In this document: piece by piece, positions 10,760 through 36,074 of the stretch
Layout: each line of letters opens with the position of its first letter
Position numbering within the stretch: the first letter of the stretch is position 1
Source: Amoebidium appalachense
Taxonomy: Eukaryota > Ichthyosporea
NCBI GenBank assembly: GCA_963693365.1
Contig: CAVNZM010000002.1
Span: forward strand, 7,874,001 to 7,938,000
Direction: 5' to 3'
Length of the DNA stretch: 64,000 bases
Position numbers and translations under genes: made by a program
Notes under the pieces: generated by a model
Seen by the model: the letters and a program-made list of their open reading frames with translations, nothing else
Told to the model about the DNA's origin: nothing
Database searches by the model: none

Positions 10760-12196
10760 ACCTGGGGTGGGGGAGGGTGAAGGTTCTCTGCAACCTGGGG
10801 GGGACCGATACTGTCCCCCCCCCTCCCTCAGTGACCCCAGCTTCCCCCTCCCCCGGAACTCAATAGCTCTTGTCACTACGGCAATATGCAGCAGAGTGCC
10901 CTTGCCGGCCACAAAAGTAACATGCACCAAAGAAGGGGCCAGGGGGGACTTCAAAACCTTGGCGCAAAGCGTAACCGGGAGCCCGGTCATGCTGGGGGGG
11001 CCCACCGTGTGCACCACGGCCCCCCCTTCCCCCCTGCCCCCCTCGGCCTCTCTCACCACCATTTCCACCCCTCCCTCTACCCTGCCCACCACCACGAGCA
11101 AGATAAGGGGCAAACCTCTCGGTGAACTGCTGCTGTTGTCCTCCACGGCCACCTCGGCCACGACCGCCGTGTCCACCCCGGTCGCCGCCACGGCCACCCC
11201 GGAAGCCGCGAAGCCCCCTCGGCCAGAGAAGACGGCCTGGGAGAGCTCGGCAACCTGCTTGACCAACATGGTGAGTGCATCTGGCTGTTCACCCTCTTTT
11301 TTCTCTTTTTCCCCCTTCGGTCCACTCTCCTTCTTTTTCTTGTCTACTTCCATCACCTCCTTTTTATCCCTCTTATTGAACTTCACCTCGTGCATGGCAA
11401 GCAAGTGACGTTTAACATGCAACACCACCTCATCTACATCATCATGCTCCCCAAACATGCGTGCAGTGTCTGTGTTTACAGAGAGAGCCTTACGAGCAAA
11501 CTCGAATTTTTCCCTATCACTCACGTCACCAGCTAACTCACAAAGGTCTTCAAAGACCCGATATTCCCTCTCAAAGAATGCACGAGCTTCTACGGGGGAC
11601 ATATCTAAAGTGGGAAAGGTATACTTCCATTCTCTGAGCTGGGCCCGGAAGGTACGGCGCCGGTCGGCCGTCAGGTATCGGCCGACGAGCCGGGCCGTAT
11701 ACTCGAGCTCGTTTTCCGGCCGTGTGAAGGCCTCGAGCTCCCCGTCCACGTCGTCGGTGCTGTTCTCGTCCTCGTCGTCGGGGATGAACCGTGCGGCCAG
11801 ACGTTTCTGGCCGAGTGTCCGGGACACCATCTCGTCCCTCCCCTCGTCGTACTGCTGCTCGTATATACGAGCCGTCACCTGGGGGGCCTGCTCGGCCCGG
11901 TACGGGTGCTCCTCCATCAGGGTGCATAAGTCGGCCATTGTTTTGTGGTCGATGCACTGTTTGATCATTAAGCACGAGGCCGCCACAGTGGGGGCCTTCT
12001 TTGTGTCTAACACTAGTGTGGGTGTGTTAGCTAGGAGTGTCCTAAGCCACCTAGGGATTTCCGAGTCGTGTTTGAGTGTAAAACTGAAAGCTGTGGTCTG
12101 TCTAACGTCTAGTGTATGAACCTGTGGTACCTGTGTGTGCAGGGAGCTATCCTCCGCTGCCAATGCGTAGAACATGTCTACGTTAAACTTAGCCAT
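10757..12196 (-). CDS. Ty3/gypsy Gag (capsid region; frame shifts before the zinc knuckle)
   Basis: The 479-codon frame starts MAKFNVDMFYALAAEDSS. The first ~330 residues look like a real protein with a capsid-like helical region (WKYTFPTLDMSPVEARAFFEREYRVFEDLCEL), then a Lys/Glu-rich linker. After about position 11210 this frame becomes Val/Gly/Arg-rich nonsense, while the -1 frame gives an RGG-rich tract and a CCHC knuckle. So the true Gag C-terminus lies in the other frame. Gag binds and packages element RNA. The ATG is preceded on the minus strand by an A-run (plus-strand poly-T 12238-12269). Confidence 0.8.
   Translation of the reverse strand: MAKFNVDMFYALAAEDSSLHTQVPQVHTLDVRQTTAFSFTLKHDSEIPRWLRTLLANTPTLVLDTKKAPTVAASCLMIKQCIDHKTMADLCTLMEEHPYRAEQAPQVTARIYEQQYDEGRDEMVSRTLGQKRLAARFIPDDEDENSTDDVDGELEAFTRPENELEYTARLVGRYLTADRRRTFRAQLREWKYTFPTLDMSPVEARAFFEREYRVFEDLCELAGDVSDREKFEFARKALSVNTDTARMFGEHDDVDEVVLHVKRHLLAMHEVKFNKRDKKEVMEVDKKKKESGPKGEKEKKEGEQPDALTMLVKQVAELSQAVFSGRGGFAASGVAVAATGVDTAVVAEVAVEDNSSSSPRGLPLILLVVVGRVEGGVEMVVREAEGGRGEGGAVVHTVGPPSMTGLPVTLCAKVLKSPLAPSLVHVTFVAGKGTLLHIAVVTRAIEFRGRGKLGSLREGGGQYRSPPGCREPSPSPTPG
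10860..11213 (-). CDS. Gag nucleocapsid tail: RGG box and CCHC zinc knuckle, in the -1 frame
   Basis: In the frame one base behind the capsid frame, the sequence reads RGFRGGRGGDRGGHGGRGRG and further GR-rich repeats. It then gives C-Y-F-C-G-R-Q-G-H-S-A-A-Y-C (codons 10922 to 10881), a perfect C-x2-C-x4-H-x4-C knuckle, and stops at 10862-10860. Both elements bind nucleic acid and are standard Gag C-termini. The switch falls at a G5 run (CGAGGGGGCTTC on the minus strand), so a one-base deletion or a -1 ribosomal shift would explain it. Confidence 0.8.
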   Translation of the reverse strand, partial: LRGFRGGRGGDRGGHGGRGRGGRGGQQQQFTERFAPYLARGGGQGRGRGGNGGERGRGGQGGRGGRGAHGGPPQHDRAPGYALRQGFEVPPGPFFGACYFCGRQGHSAAYCRSDKSY

Positions 12197-12234
12197 TGTG
12201 TGGTGTGTGCCCTAACTCGTGTGGTTGTGTTTAT

Positions 12235-12269
<35 letters not shown>

Positions 12270-13060
12270 CTGTGTGTTTGAGGTGTAGCAACAGCCCAGA
12301 AGGAACTGTCACCGCGTTACCCTAGCGCGAAAAACCGCACTAAAAGAAAGGTGTAGCTTGTCGTATCCTAATATATGTGTACTAGAGACGCGGCACTCTA
12401 CTAAGTGTACACACACGAAAAGGAACGAACGTGTATAGAAAAACGGTAAAGTTTATTAAGACCAGGCTCCGACGGGCAAACTTAGATCCGTACGGATTAA
12501 GTCTAAGTTACGACTGAGGCCATCAAGGCCGTGCCCTACAAGATCATCATCACCTGGCCCCCTACGATGCCACATTCCATTAACATTCCGATCTACTTTT
12601 ATCGTGCGCCTGCACGAGCTAAGTCGATCTACTCAACTAATATATTTATCCAAGTCTCACCCCTCACCCTCCCCCTAGTGGCACCGCAGAGTCTAAATCT
12701 ACATTTCATACTATCCTCCCCCCCCTCCCTCCCCCCCTTTCCTCTACATCTACATATATAAATACGTTTGGCAACATATACTGTCAAACCTTGCCAATCC
12801 TTACAAAAGGGCTTCTGCCCGAACAATCACATTCCTAAGTCCTCCTACGATCTATCCTACACACTAATTAGAATTCTATTGGACGGCTGTCCCGGCTGAC
12901 GTGGTCCAATGCCCTGCGCCGGCAGAGGCAAGATGCACGCAGCTGTTCAGCTATCTTGAGGCCCCGGACTTGATCTTGATGATCTGTGGACCCGGGCCAC
13001 CCCCCCCCGATCTCGATCGTAGACTTAGGCTAATCTGCTGAGACGGATTAGTATATGTCA
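12197..13060 (-). other. Upstream region of the retroelement, probable leader/LTR
   Basis: No coding frame. It contains plus-strand poly-T at 12238-12269, a minus-strand AATAAA at 12457-12452 (possible LTR poly(A) signal), and short CT-rich DNA at 12655-12745. A 5' LTR of a minus-strand element would be expected here; without the second LTR its limits cannot be set. Confidence 0.35.
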
Positions 13061-13077
13061 TGTATCACAGTGTGCAC

Positions 13078-13106
13078 ATGTGTGTGTGTGTGACACTGTG
13101 TGTGTG

Positions 13107-13195
<89 letters not shown>

Positions 13196-13278
13196 ACGGT
13201 TCCTGTCGCGAGAAACTAGGAGGTACGTGTGCGGGGAAAGTCTTTGGGCGTTTGGGACAGGAAGAGAGGGGGTGGGGT

Positions 13279-13329
<51 letters not shown>
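13078..13329 (+). repeat. (GT)n tract and 50-base G-run
   Basis: Roughly 45 GT repeats at 13108-13194, then unique DNA and an almost pure G-run at 13280-13329. Frames across it are Cys-Val and poly-Gly artefacts. Confidence 0.95.
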
Positions 13330-28072
<14,743 letters not shown>

Positions 28073-28810
28073 GATATATTCAGAGAGGCCTAAGCCCCTT
28101 TTCGTAGCTATGTAGATGCACTTCCGGCAGAGACCCCACACTTGGAGGGGTTCTCTGTGATAGATTTTGTCCTAATTTCGGCTAAGTTTGATTTGGTAGT
28201 TTTAGCCTTGTCTTTTTTATCTATACTTCCACCCATGTGAGTAATGGGTGTAGAAATATCCTGTAAATCCGGTGTATATATAGCTTGGGCTGTGGCGCCC
28301 CTCGTCTAGTGTGTGGCTGGGCTGGAAAACGCAGTACCCCATCCCTCGCACATCCCCCCCTCCCCGTCCCCCCCTCCTCTTATTCCCTTCACCCCTCTCC
28401 CCACCTGCCTCCCGCACCTCCCCTCCCCTTCTCCCCCTCCCCCCCCCTCTCCCCCCCCCCCCCCCCCCCCAAAAAAAAAAAATGAAATAAATAAATAAAT
28501 AAAATAAAAATAAAAAATACTAATGAAACGCTTATACTGAAGAAAGTCAAAACTTTGAACTTAGCAGCACAGAGGCATAGAGCAGAAAGCCCACCGTTGG
28601 AATGCATCAGCAAATTACTTCTAAGCTCACTACCCAAACCTAGATTTGGGCGACACACTGAGGTCCAATGTTCTTACCCCTCGGGAGGGGGGGGGGGGGG
28701 GGGTCGGTGTGTTTATAAATTTTGGTTACACAGCCCTGATATCACTGATCAGTGATTTGGTGTACCTCTCTTGCGATCAAAAAAAAAGGGGGGGGAGGGG
28801 GACTAAAAAA
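28073..28810 (+). other. RBBP5 3' flank with A-rich poly(A)-signal cluster
   Basis: Non-coding. C-rich DNA at 28345-28470 passes into A12 and then repeated AATAAA words (28485-28515), the first canonical poly(A) signals after the RBBP5 stop, about 410 bp downstream. A G-run lies at 28685-28702. Confidence 0.5.
28485..28515 (+). terminator. Possible RBBP5 poly(A) signal cluster (AATAAA repeats)
   Basis: Overlapping AATAAATAAATAAA and AATAAAAATAAA words. They fit the end of the RBBP5 mRNA by position but could also simply be a TAAA microsatellite. Confidence 0.35.
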
Positions 28811-28813
28811 AAG

Positions 28814-28814
<1 letters not shown>

Positions 28815-28860
<46 letters not shown>

Positions 28861-28874
28861 ACGTGTGTGTGTTG

Positions 28875-28931
<57 letters not shown>

Positions 28932-28945
28932 ACGTGTGTGTGTTG

Positions 28946-29022
<77 letters not shown>
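28815..29022 (+). repeat. (GT)n in three blocks with two identical interruptions
   Basis: GT blocks at 28815-28857, 28880-28929 and 28951-29022 are separated by the same interruption, CACGTGTGTGTGTTGTACT (28860 and 28931). The array therefore grew by duplication of a ~71-bp block, not only by slippage. Confidence 0.9.
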
Positions 29023-29023
<1 letters not shown>

Positions 29024-29299
29024 ATAGGGGTGGGGGTGGAGGTTGTGGGGTGAGAGGGGGAGGGGGGAGGTGAGGGAGGGGCAGAGAGGATGGGGGGTTT
29101 GGGGGGCTGTGGGGGGGGGGGGGGGGGGGAGGGGGGGGGCACAGGACAATCTTATGACCAAACAAATTTTGAACTGGGAAAATTCTGTATTGTTCCAATG
29201 ACCGTGTTTACGTTGTTTGCTTGGCTTCCGCCCAGGCCAACTTGAAGATGTGGGTGCTAGTGCATAGGATGGGTAGTCACTGGAATCCTAAACTGAGTT

Positions 29300-29377
29300 T
29301 TAGCTCGAATTCATGTCCATTTTTTCGCACGTTTTTCAACAGGGCAATTGACAGCCTCCCTAAACCCTCTGTTGAAA

Positions 29378-29410
<33 letters not shown>

Positions 29411-30678
29411 CTCATTATTGCCATTAGGAAATGTTGGAGAGTGATGGGCCGGAGCCTCTGAGGAACGCATTTATGGTTTTAACCTGGAGGAGAACTTTCG
29501 CAGAACATCATCAATCGTTTAGTGCTGGGCTTGAATTATGGATCGGTAATAGCAAGAACCGTGTTTTGACCCCAAATTTGGGCATCCTTATGGCATCAAA
29601 ACACAGTTGTTGCAGGACCTAACACCTCATATTCAGAACCCAGAATTTCACTCTGCTATAACTGTGGGGTTGCATGAGGGGTTTACACACTTTTATTTGC
29701 TTGGTAGAGGGCCCAGCGTCGCCTTGTCTGACCTGCTGTGTTTTCCAGCTCATTCCTACTGGCTAAGCGGGCTACAAAGAAAATGTACGACCCCACGGTG
29801 ATGCGTGACTACTAATATAGAGAGAAAACGTACATCTGTGTACTACGTAGTGAGGCTCATGCATGATCAGCTTCAGGACTAATGGTTGAAACTCCTGCTA
29901 AAGAAAACAAGTATAGAAGCGACAGAAAATGTATGTGTGACGGGACATAAGTGGTGAGTGCAGCAATAACATAGTGCGTTTATAATCCCCGGTTTATCAT
30001 TTATCTATCGTGGAAGGGACAAGGAATCAGTCAAGGATCCTTCTTATTCCATTGCTGGATGTGATTGGCTAGGATGAGCCAATGTAGAGGAACAAAAACG
30101 AACCAAATGAAGCGAGAATGCGTAATGAAGGTCTGGGGGGACCGTCTGGTGAAAATATGACCGGATTGGAAACATGGTCCTGTAACAGAAGGAAGGGGGG
30201 AAGGAGGGGCTGGGGGGAGGGGGGGAGGGCTGGGGGGGCCGGGGGGGAAGCGGGGTGGGGGTGGGGGGGGGGAGGAGGGGCAGGACAGGGGGTTTGGGGG
30301 GTGGGTGGTTTGAGGGGAGGGGGGTAAATGGAAGGTGGGGGGGAGGGGGGAGCGCGGGACAAGTGGGTAGGTGGGTGGGTTGATGGGGGGGGGGGGGGGG
30401 GGGGGGGGGGAGGACTCAGGGACAGGACATGGGGGGAGGGGAGATGGGGAGGGGGGGGGGGGGGTTGGGGGGTGGGGGGAGGAGGGGGAGGGGTGATCAG
30501 CTATGATCGGATCTACGGTCCCCAAGGGTAAATTTACACTGTAACCACAAATTTAAGTCTCCGTTCATTTGCTCTACCAGGTTGTTAAGTCCAAGTGTGC
30601 CCATTCAGCACATAATACTCCGGGTAGACCGGCTTTGCCCCCCCACCCCACCCATCCCCCCCCCCCTTCCGGCCTCCT

Positions 30679-30716
<38 letters not shown>

Positions 30717-30958
30717 CCCCGCTCCTGCCCTTCCGCCTCCACCCTTCTTCTTATTTGGTGTTTCGGTTCCTACAAATGATTCAACACTTTTTACTTGTTG
30801 TTTCTGTGATTGTGTATCGTACCGTAGGCTGCGCACACCTGCAAGTGTTTGTCAGTTTAGTGTCTGCGTGTACCCACGTGTATGTGTATGTGCATATGTG
30901 TGCATGTATAATTCTCTGTTTTTGTATTGTGTTAAAGGCAATGTCGTTGTTCTTTTTT

Positions 30959-30989
<31 letters not shown>

Positions 30990-31459
30990 GGGGGGGAGGG
31001 GGGGGGAGGGGGGGGGGGGGGGGGAGGGGGGGGGGGGGAGGGGGGGGGGGGTCTTTGGGTGGAAGGGGGGAGTACCGAACCTTTTCACTACATTATGAAT
31101 TGCCAACGGTATTTTGAGAGATTAAGCAAAGGCATTTCAGGGAAAATGATAAACCTTCTTGTGCATAAGGTGAATACCAGGAGATGGTGGGAAACATAAA
31201 GATGGAAGATCACGACGTGGGGAAGTAAGGCATGTTTTGGGTGGTGAAGAAGAGGGGGTGAAGGGGGGGGGGGGGGGGAGGGGGGAGGGGGGGGGGGGAG
31301 GGAGGAGAAAAAAGAAGGAGCAGGGTGTAAAGGGCGGGCGGGGGAGGAAGAGGGAGGAGTGAGGGAAGAGAGAGGGAAGGGAGGGAGGGAAGAGGGTATC
31401 TGTGTGTATGTGTGTGTGTGTTTTTTTTCTTCTTTTTTTTTCTTTTTTTCTTTTCTTTT

Positions 31460-31518
<59 letters not shown>

Positions 31519-32260
31519 TTCCATCTGGCAGCATTACAGCCACTGGACACGTAAATTTTCTCTAAATTTTTCACTGAAGACAGAAAATGTTGGATTTAAT
31601 TTGAAATCTCAGGCCAAAATTCAGTTACTGCCTCCCCATGGCTTCCCAACGGAATAATCGGCTTAAAAGTTAGTTTCTGTGTTTTGATTGGTTCTGTCTA
31701 CCAGTCTCTAGACCTTCAAAAAAACAAAAAAAAAGACATGTTCAGAAGGGGAAAACCTACGTGTCCAGACTGTTTCTACAAAATTACAAAAAGCTGGCAT
31801 ACAACCGTTAAATCTGGATAACCAGAAAATACGAAATAACAAGAAGAAAATAACAAGAAAAGATGGGATATTAACCAGAAAACATGGGAGCACATAGCAA
31901 CTATAGCCGTTATTTGCATATCTACTCTCTACAAAACAAACCCGCGATTGTAAGTCGTACATAATGCTGGTTAATATAATTTTAACCCCCGCAGGGTTTT
32001 TAGAGTTTAAAGTTATAATAAAGCTCATTTTAGGCCATTTATTGGCTAGGAGCCCTCGCCTATCATATGCGTCATGATCAGAATGTGCAAACCAAAAAGT
32101 ACAATGAAGTGCTTAGCAACAAAGGAAAATAGCCATTCACATGCAATACCAGAAACGGCAAAACCAACAAATTTTAACAAAACTAGATTAAATATCAAGT
32201 TTTTAATAAAGACACCCTAGCGGGAAGGGGGCTGGGGGGGAGGGGGGTGTTCAGCGGATT
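29300..32260. repeat. Tandem duplication, copy A (non-coding)
   Basis: Recurs in diverged form at 32430-34520. Matching anchors include TTTTTCGCACG (about 29320 / 32447), GGTCTGGGGGGAC (30131 / 32725), TTCAGAAGGGGAAAACCTACGTG (31741 / 34048), and ATTGGCTAGGAGCCCTCGCCTATCATATG (32041 / 34346). The offset falls from ~3.13 to ~2.3 kb because repeat tracts differ in length. No open frame is shared, so it is probably an old duplication of spacer or of a non-coding element. It includes G-runs (30388-30411, 30968-31050, 31470-31517). Confidence 0.85.
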
Positions 32261-32429
32261 TTTCGCACCGGGTAGTTTTTTCCACCGGTTGATTTTCGGT
32301 AGTGTTTCAAGGATCGTTTTTATGTGGGGTTTCCTTGTTTTTGCACTCCTCTTTTTACTATAGGATGTGGACATTAATTGGTGTATTGCCGGAGTAACTT
32401 ATTCTGATATATAGGGCTTCTAGTTCATG

Positions 32430-33626
32430 TACAGTGTTTAGCAGGTTTTTCGCACGCAACGAAACCCAAATCACAGTCCCCATAAACCCTCCGTGGAGCA
32501 ATAACCGAAGGGGGAGGGAAAAGGGGGGGGGGGGGGGGGGGGGGGGGGGGGAAGGGGATCCTTTATGCGGTACATGTTGGTGAGTGAAGGCCGGAAGGGG
32601 ACTCATCAATGGTCTAAATAAATTAGAGGAGAACTTGTGGAGAACCTATCATTGTATATGTAGGCCCAAAGTTTTCAGAATCCAGAAATTCATGTAGCTA
32701 AAAACAACGTAGTTGTATATTGAGGGTCTGGGGGGACTGCCTGGTGCAAAATTACCCCCTGTAGCGGAGGAAGGTGGGAAGGGGGGGGGGAGGGGGGGGG
32801 GGGGGGGGGACACAGGACAAACGCAAAGCTATGATTGGATTTAAGAACCCCCGTGTAAATTTTCGATGTAACCACAAAGACCTCCGTCAATTTACTGTAC
32901 GAAGTTCTGAGTCCACGTTCACTCATTCGGCCAATAAATCGTGAAAACCCCTCCCCTCCCCCTCCCCCTCCCCCCCCTCCCCCGCTTTCCTCCTCCCCCC
33001 CCCTCCCCGCCGCCCCCAACTGTCCCTGCCCCCCCCCCCCCCCCCCCCCTTTTCGGCCGTCTGCCTCCATCCCTCCCTTCTTGCCCCCTTCTAAGACATT
33101 GTTTTGGTTTCCTTCTGTCAATTTCCTTCTACGTCTTGCCACATGAATGTGTATTATACGTGCACCTATGTGTGTTTGTGTGTATGAAGGTGTCACAGTA
33201 CTTGTGTAGTATCTGCATGTATCCACGTATACCTGCATGTGTGCTTTTCTGTTTTTGGTATTGTGTTGTAGGGAAGGTGTGTGGGGGTGGGGGGGGTGGG
33301 GGGGGGGGGGGGAGAGGGGTTAGGGTGGGAAGAGGAGGGGGGGGGGGGGGGGGGGGGGGGTTGGACTAAAAGGTTTACGAAAGGCTTTACTGATTGGGAT
33401 TGACATAACAAGCAAAGGGCAGAAAGGCAAAACAAGAAAACACCAGTACATAGAGAGACACGGATTGTGAGGGGAAGTGAAGAATACTTACTGCACATGA
33501 GGTGAACACGGGGGTGAGGGGAGGAGGAGGGGGGGGGGGGGGGGGGGGGGGGGAGGGGGGGAGTGATGGACGACTGGGTGGGGAAACGGGAAAGTTTCTG
33601 GGGTTGGGAGGGTGGAAGAAGAGAAA

Positions 33627-33659
<33 letters not shown>

Positions 33660-34520
33660 AGGAAGCGGATGGGCAGGGAAGAGATAGTGATGGTGGTGGT
33701 GGTGTGTGTGTGTAGGGGGGGGAGGGGGGGGGGGGGGGGGGGGGGGGTTCCATACTGGCATGATCATCGTCACTTCAAACAAAACTGTTCTTTCGGTTTT
33801 TTACTGAAGACATAATTTTGGACTTGGTTCGAAATATCAGTTTCAAACTCAGTTACTGTGCGGCTATGCCTTGCCTACATATTAAGTGACTTAAAGCCTG
33901 GTTTCTGTGTCTTGATTGGTTCTGTCTACCAATATCTGGTCCTTCAATCGAAATTTCTCTACTCTACGGGTCTCAAGACCCGATATCATGGTCGGAAAAA
34001 AATGACTTGAAAGCCAAGAAAAAGAACAAATAAAATAGGGATGTGTTCAGAAGGGGAAAACCTACGTGTTCAGAGTGTTGCTGCAACACTACAAAAAGCT
34101 GGCGTAAAACCATTAAAGTTGGATAACCAGAAAATACGGGATATTCAAGAAAATACGGATTAACAAGAAAAAAAGGGATAATGAAAACACGGGAGCACAT
34201 AGTAACTACTAGTAACTGTCATTTGCATATCTACTATCTACGAAACAACCCTGCGATTTAAAGTCATACATAATGCTGGTTAATATGTTTTAACCCCACA
34301 GGGTTTAGCGTTTGAAGTTACAATAAGGTTTAGTTTGGGCTATTCATTGGCTAGGAGCCCTCGCCTATCATATGTGTCATGATCAGAATGTGCAAATCAA
34401 AAAGTACAATCAAGTGCTTAGCAACAAAAGGACAAAAGTCATTCACATGGAAAACCAAAAGCGGCAAGCACACACAAAAAAAAACTAGAATAGCTATCAG
34501 ACTTTCCATAAAGACCCCCC
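32430..34520. repeat. Tandem duplication, copy B (non-coding)
   Basis: Partner of 29300-32260. It is shorter, with G-runs at 32525-32551, 32801-32809, 33340-33360, 33530-33555, 33629-33657 and 33728-33747. The last ~700 bp (33780-34480) match copy A most closely. It ends just before the C2H2 gene at 34593. Confidence 0.85.
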
Positions 34521-34592
34521 CCCCCCCCCTCTTCAAAGACCCCCCTTCCCTTGGCTCCCCCAAACCATCCCAAATCGGAATTTCGCTCTCGC

Positions 34593-36074
34593 TCATTCCG
34601 ACTTAACTTCCCTTTTTCCCGCGGGCATGATCTTGACAACCGGCATGCCCATCTGCTCGCGGTAATACTGACGGGGTTGTGCGATACCGTGGTTGTTTTT
34701 CATGTGAACAAACAGCGCCGAATTTGCCGTGTAGCTCTTGCAGCACCCGTCCATGATACAGGACCAATGGCGCTGGTCGTCGTAATGCGACGCTGCCCTG
34801 CGAACCCCCGGGCTCTTGTTCTTTCCCCTCTTTCCCTTCTTCCTGCGCAGCGACGTATCCTCTTCGCTATCGCCATTCTCCGCATACTTCACACGTTTTG
34901 TAGCGCGTGTTTTGGTGCTCCGAATCAATGCATCTTCGGATCCCTCCTCCTCCTTCACCTTCTTGTTTTTCGTTTTCGTGTCTTTCTCCTTTCCCTTTTC
35001 CCCCTTTGCGCTCGCTTTCTTCGCTTTGGTGTTTGCAGTTTTCTCCATTGTTGCTGGCATGGGTGCCTTTAACTTGATAATTAAAGGAGAGGTGTCCTTT
35101 CGTGCCCTCTTAACCACCGTTTCCTCTTCCTCCTCCGACTCACTGTGTGCACGTTTGCACACAACAGGGGCGGTAAGATCAACCCCGCTATCACCCCTTT
35201 CCAGGGTCTCCGTCACTCCTTCCATCTCCTTCTCCCCTTTCTCCTCCCCCGAAAAACACCTGGCAACCGCGCTGCGCAAGTCAAACAGCGCCCCTTCTTC
35301 ACCCTCACTAAGTGGTTTTGTGAGTTCCTCCGAAGCATAGAGGTCTCTGGTGGGTGCGGTAGAAAATATCCCGCTTTCTTTTCTGTCCGAGCAAGGGGGC
35401 GTGTCGTTGCGTGCATGAACACTGTCCGAGTAGACGGATGGGGTTCTCGGTGAGCTTTTCTGGCTCGTTTCTCCGCCCGTCTTGCCGTTGTTTTCGTTCC
35501 CGTTTGGGGTTTCGTTTTGCGGTGTTTCCTGCACGGTGACTTCTCTTGGGTCGACGAATTCAACTTGGGGAGATGCAGGGTATTCTTGGCTGAGAAGGCA
35601 ATGATACAATGCGTCCGCCTGCTCGAGAATGTTCATTTCCTCTGCCGTCAAATTGTCAAACCCATCAAACAAGTCTTGGATGTTTTGCTTGTAGCGAGCC
35701 TCATCCGCTTCGACGTGCGCTTGCGCTTGTGTGCACTCCCAGCCCAGGAACATAGACTCGTTGTGCTGTGTTGTTGTGTTTTTAAAGAGCTGGCTGCGTG
35801 CGATGTCCTGGAAGGGGGTGTTGTGGGGCATGGAACCGTAGCCCACAGGGGCACTCGCGTTCACGTTGTTTATCATCGGTGTGGAGAAAGTGTGCATGTT
35901 CAGCGTATGCAGCTGTGTGTGCATGTGGGGTGTGGGGTGCACGAAAGGACCTCTGGGTGTATTAGGCAAAGTAACGGGGTGCCATGATGCCGGAGACTCT
36001 CGTGTTGAAGGTTGTGTTCCCGTTAGTGGGTGGTAAAGTGTGTGTGTTGTAGCGAAGTTAGAGAGTTGGTACAA
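34593..36074 (-). CDS. C2H2 zinc-finger protein, 493 residues, apparently intronless
   Basis: A long uninterrupted frame with normal amino-acid composition. The N-terminal ~150 residues are rich in His, Thr, Asn and Pro. Then come an acidic helical stretch (NLTAEEMNILEQADALYHCLL), Ser/Thr/Glu-rich linkers and several Lys/Arg clusters that would serve as nuclear localisation signals (RRKKGKRGKNKS). One finger near residues 445-465 reads W-S-C-IMDG-C-CKSYTANSALFV-H-MKNN-H, i.e. C-x4-C-x12-H-x4-H, followed by GIAQPRQYYREQM. The finger plus the R-x-YYRE tail recurs twice in the gene at 44861-46229. It is likely a nuclear DNA- or RNA-binding protein; the target is unknown. The chain ends VKSE, a SUMO-consensus-like tail. 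The start Met is the first in frame and may be early. Confidence 0.75.
   Translation of the reverse strand: MYQLSNFATTHTLYHPLTGTQPSTRESPASWHPVTLPNTPRGPFVHPTPHMHTQLHTLNMHTFSTPMINNVNASAPVGYGSMPHNTPFQDIARSQLFKNTTTQHNESMFLGWECTQAQAHVEADEARYKQNIQDLFDGFDNLTAEEMNILEQADALYHCLLSQEYPASPQVEFVDPREVTVQETPQNETPNGNENNGKTGGETSQKSSPRTPSVYSDSVHARNDTPPCSDRKESGIFSTAPTRDLYASEELTKPLSEGEEGALFDLRSAVARCFSGEEKGEKEMEGVTETLERGDSGVDLTAPVVCKRAHSESEEEEETVVKRARKDTSPLIIKLKAPMPATMEKTANTKAKKASAKGEKGKEKDTKTKNKKVKEEEGSEDALIRSTKTRATKRVKYAENGDSEEDTSLRRKKGKRGKNKSPGVRRAASHYDDQRHWSCIMDGCCKSYTANSALFVHMKNNHGIAQPRQYYREQMGMPVVKIMPAGKREVKSE

Larger units (their letters stand above)
1..12900 (-). mobile_element. Ty3/gypsy LTR retrotransposon, degenerate, interrupted by a large insertion
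   Basis: Read on the minus strand, the parts are in canonical order: gag (12196 to about 10860), protease (10298 to 9495), then RT (1059 to 1). The 8.2 kb between protease and RT is foreign (the TIR insertion at 1346-9552). Frames change between gag, protease and RT, so it is not a single working polyprotein as assembled. The 5' LTR should lie near 12.3-13.0 kb, where a minus-strand AATAAA occurs at 12457-12452, but no LTR pair can be proved because the 3' end is outside the window. The right boundary is approximate. Confidence 0.8.

Noticed and set aside
11457-12119. 220-codon plus-strand frame
   Set aside because: Antisense shadow of the Gag capsid frame, which has the recognisable protein.
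34551-35453. Plus-strand frames of 100-174 codons
   Set aside because: Antisense shadows of the C2H2 gene at 34593-36074, with Phe/Ser/Leu-rich composition.
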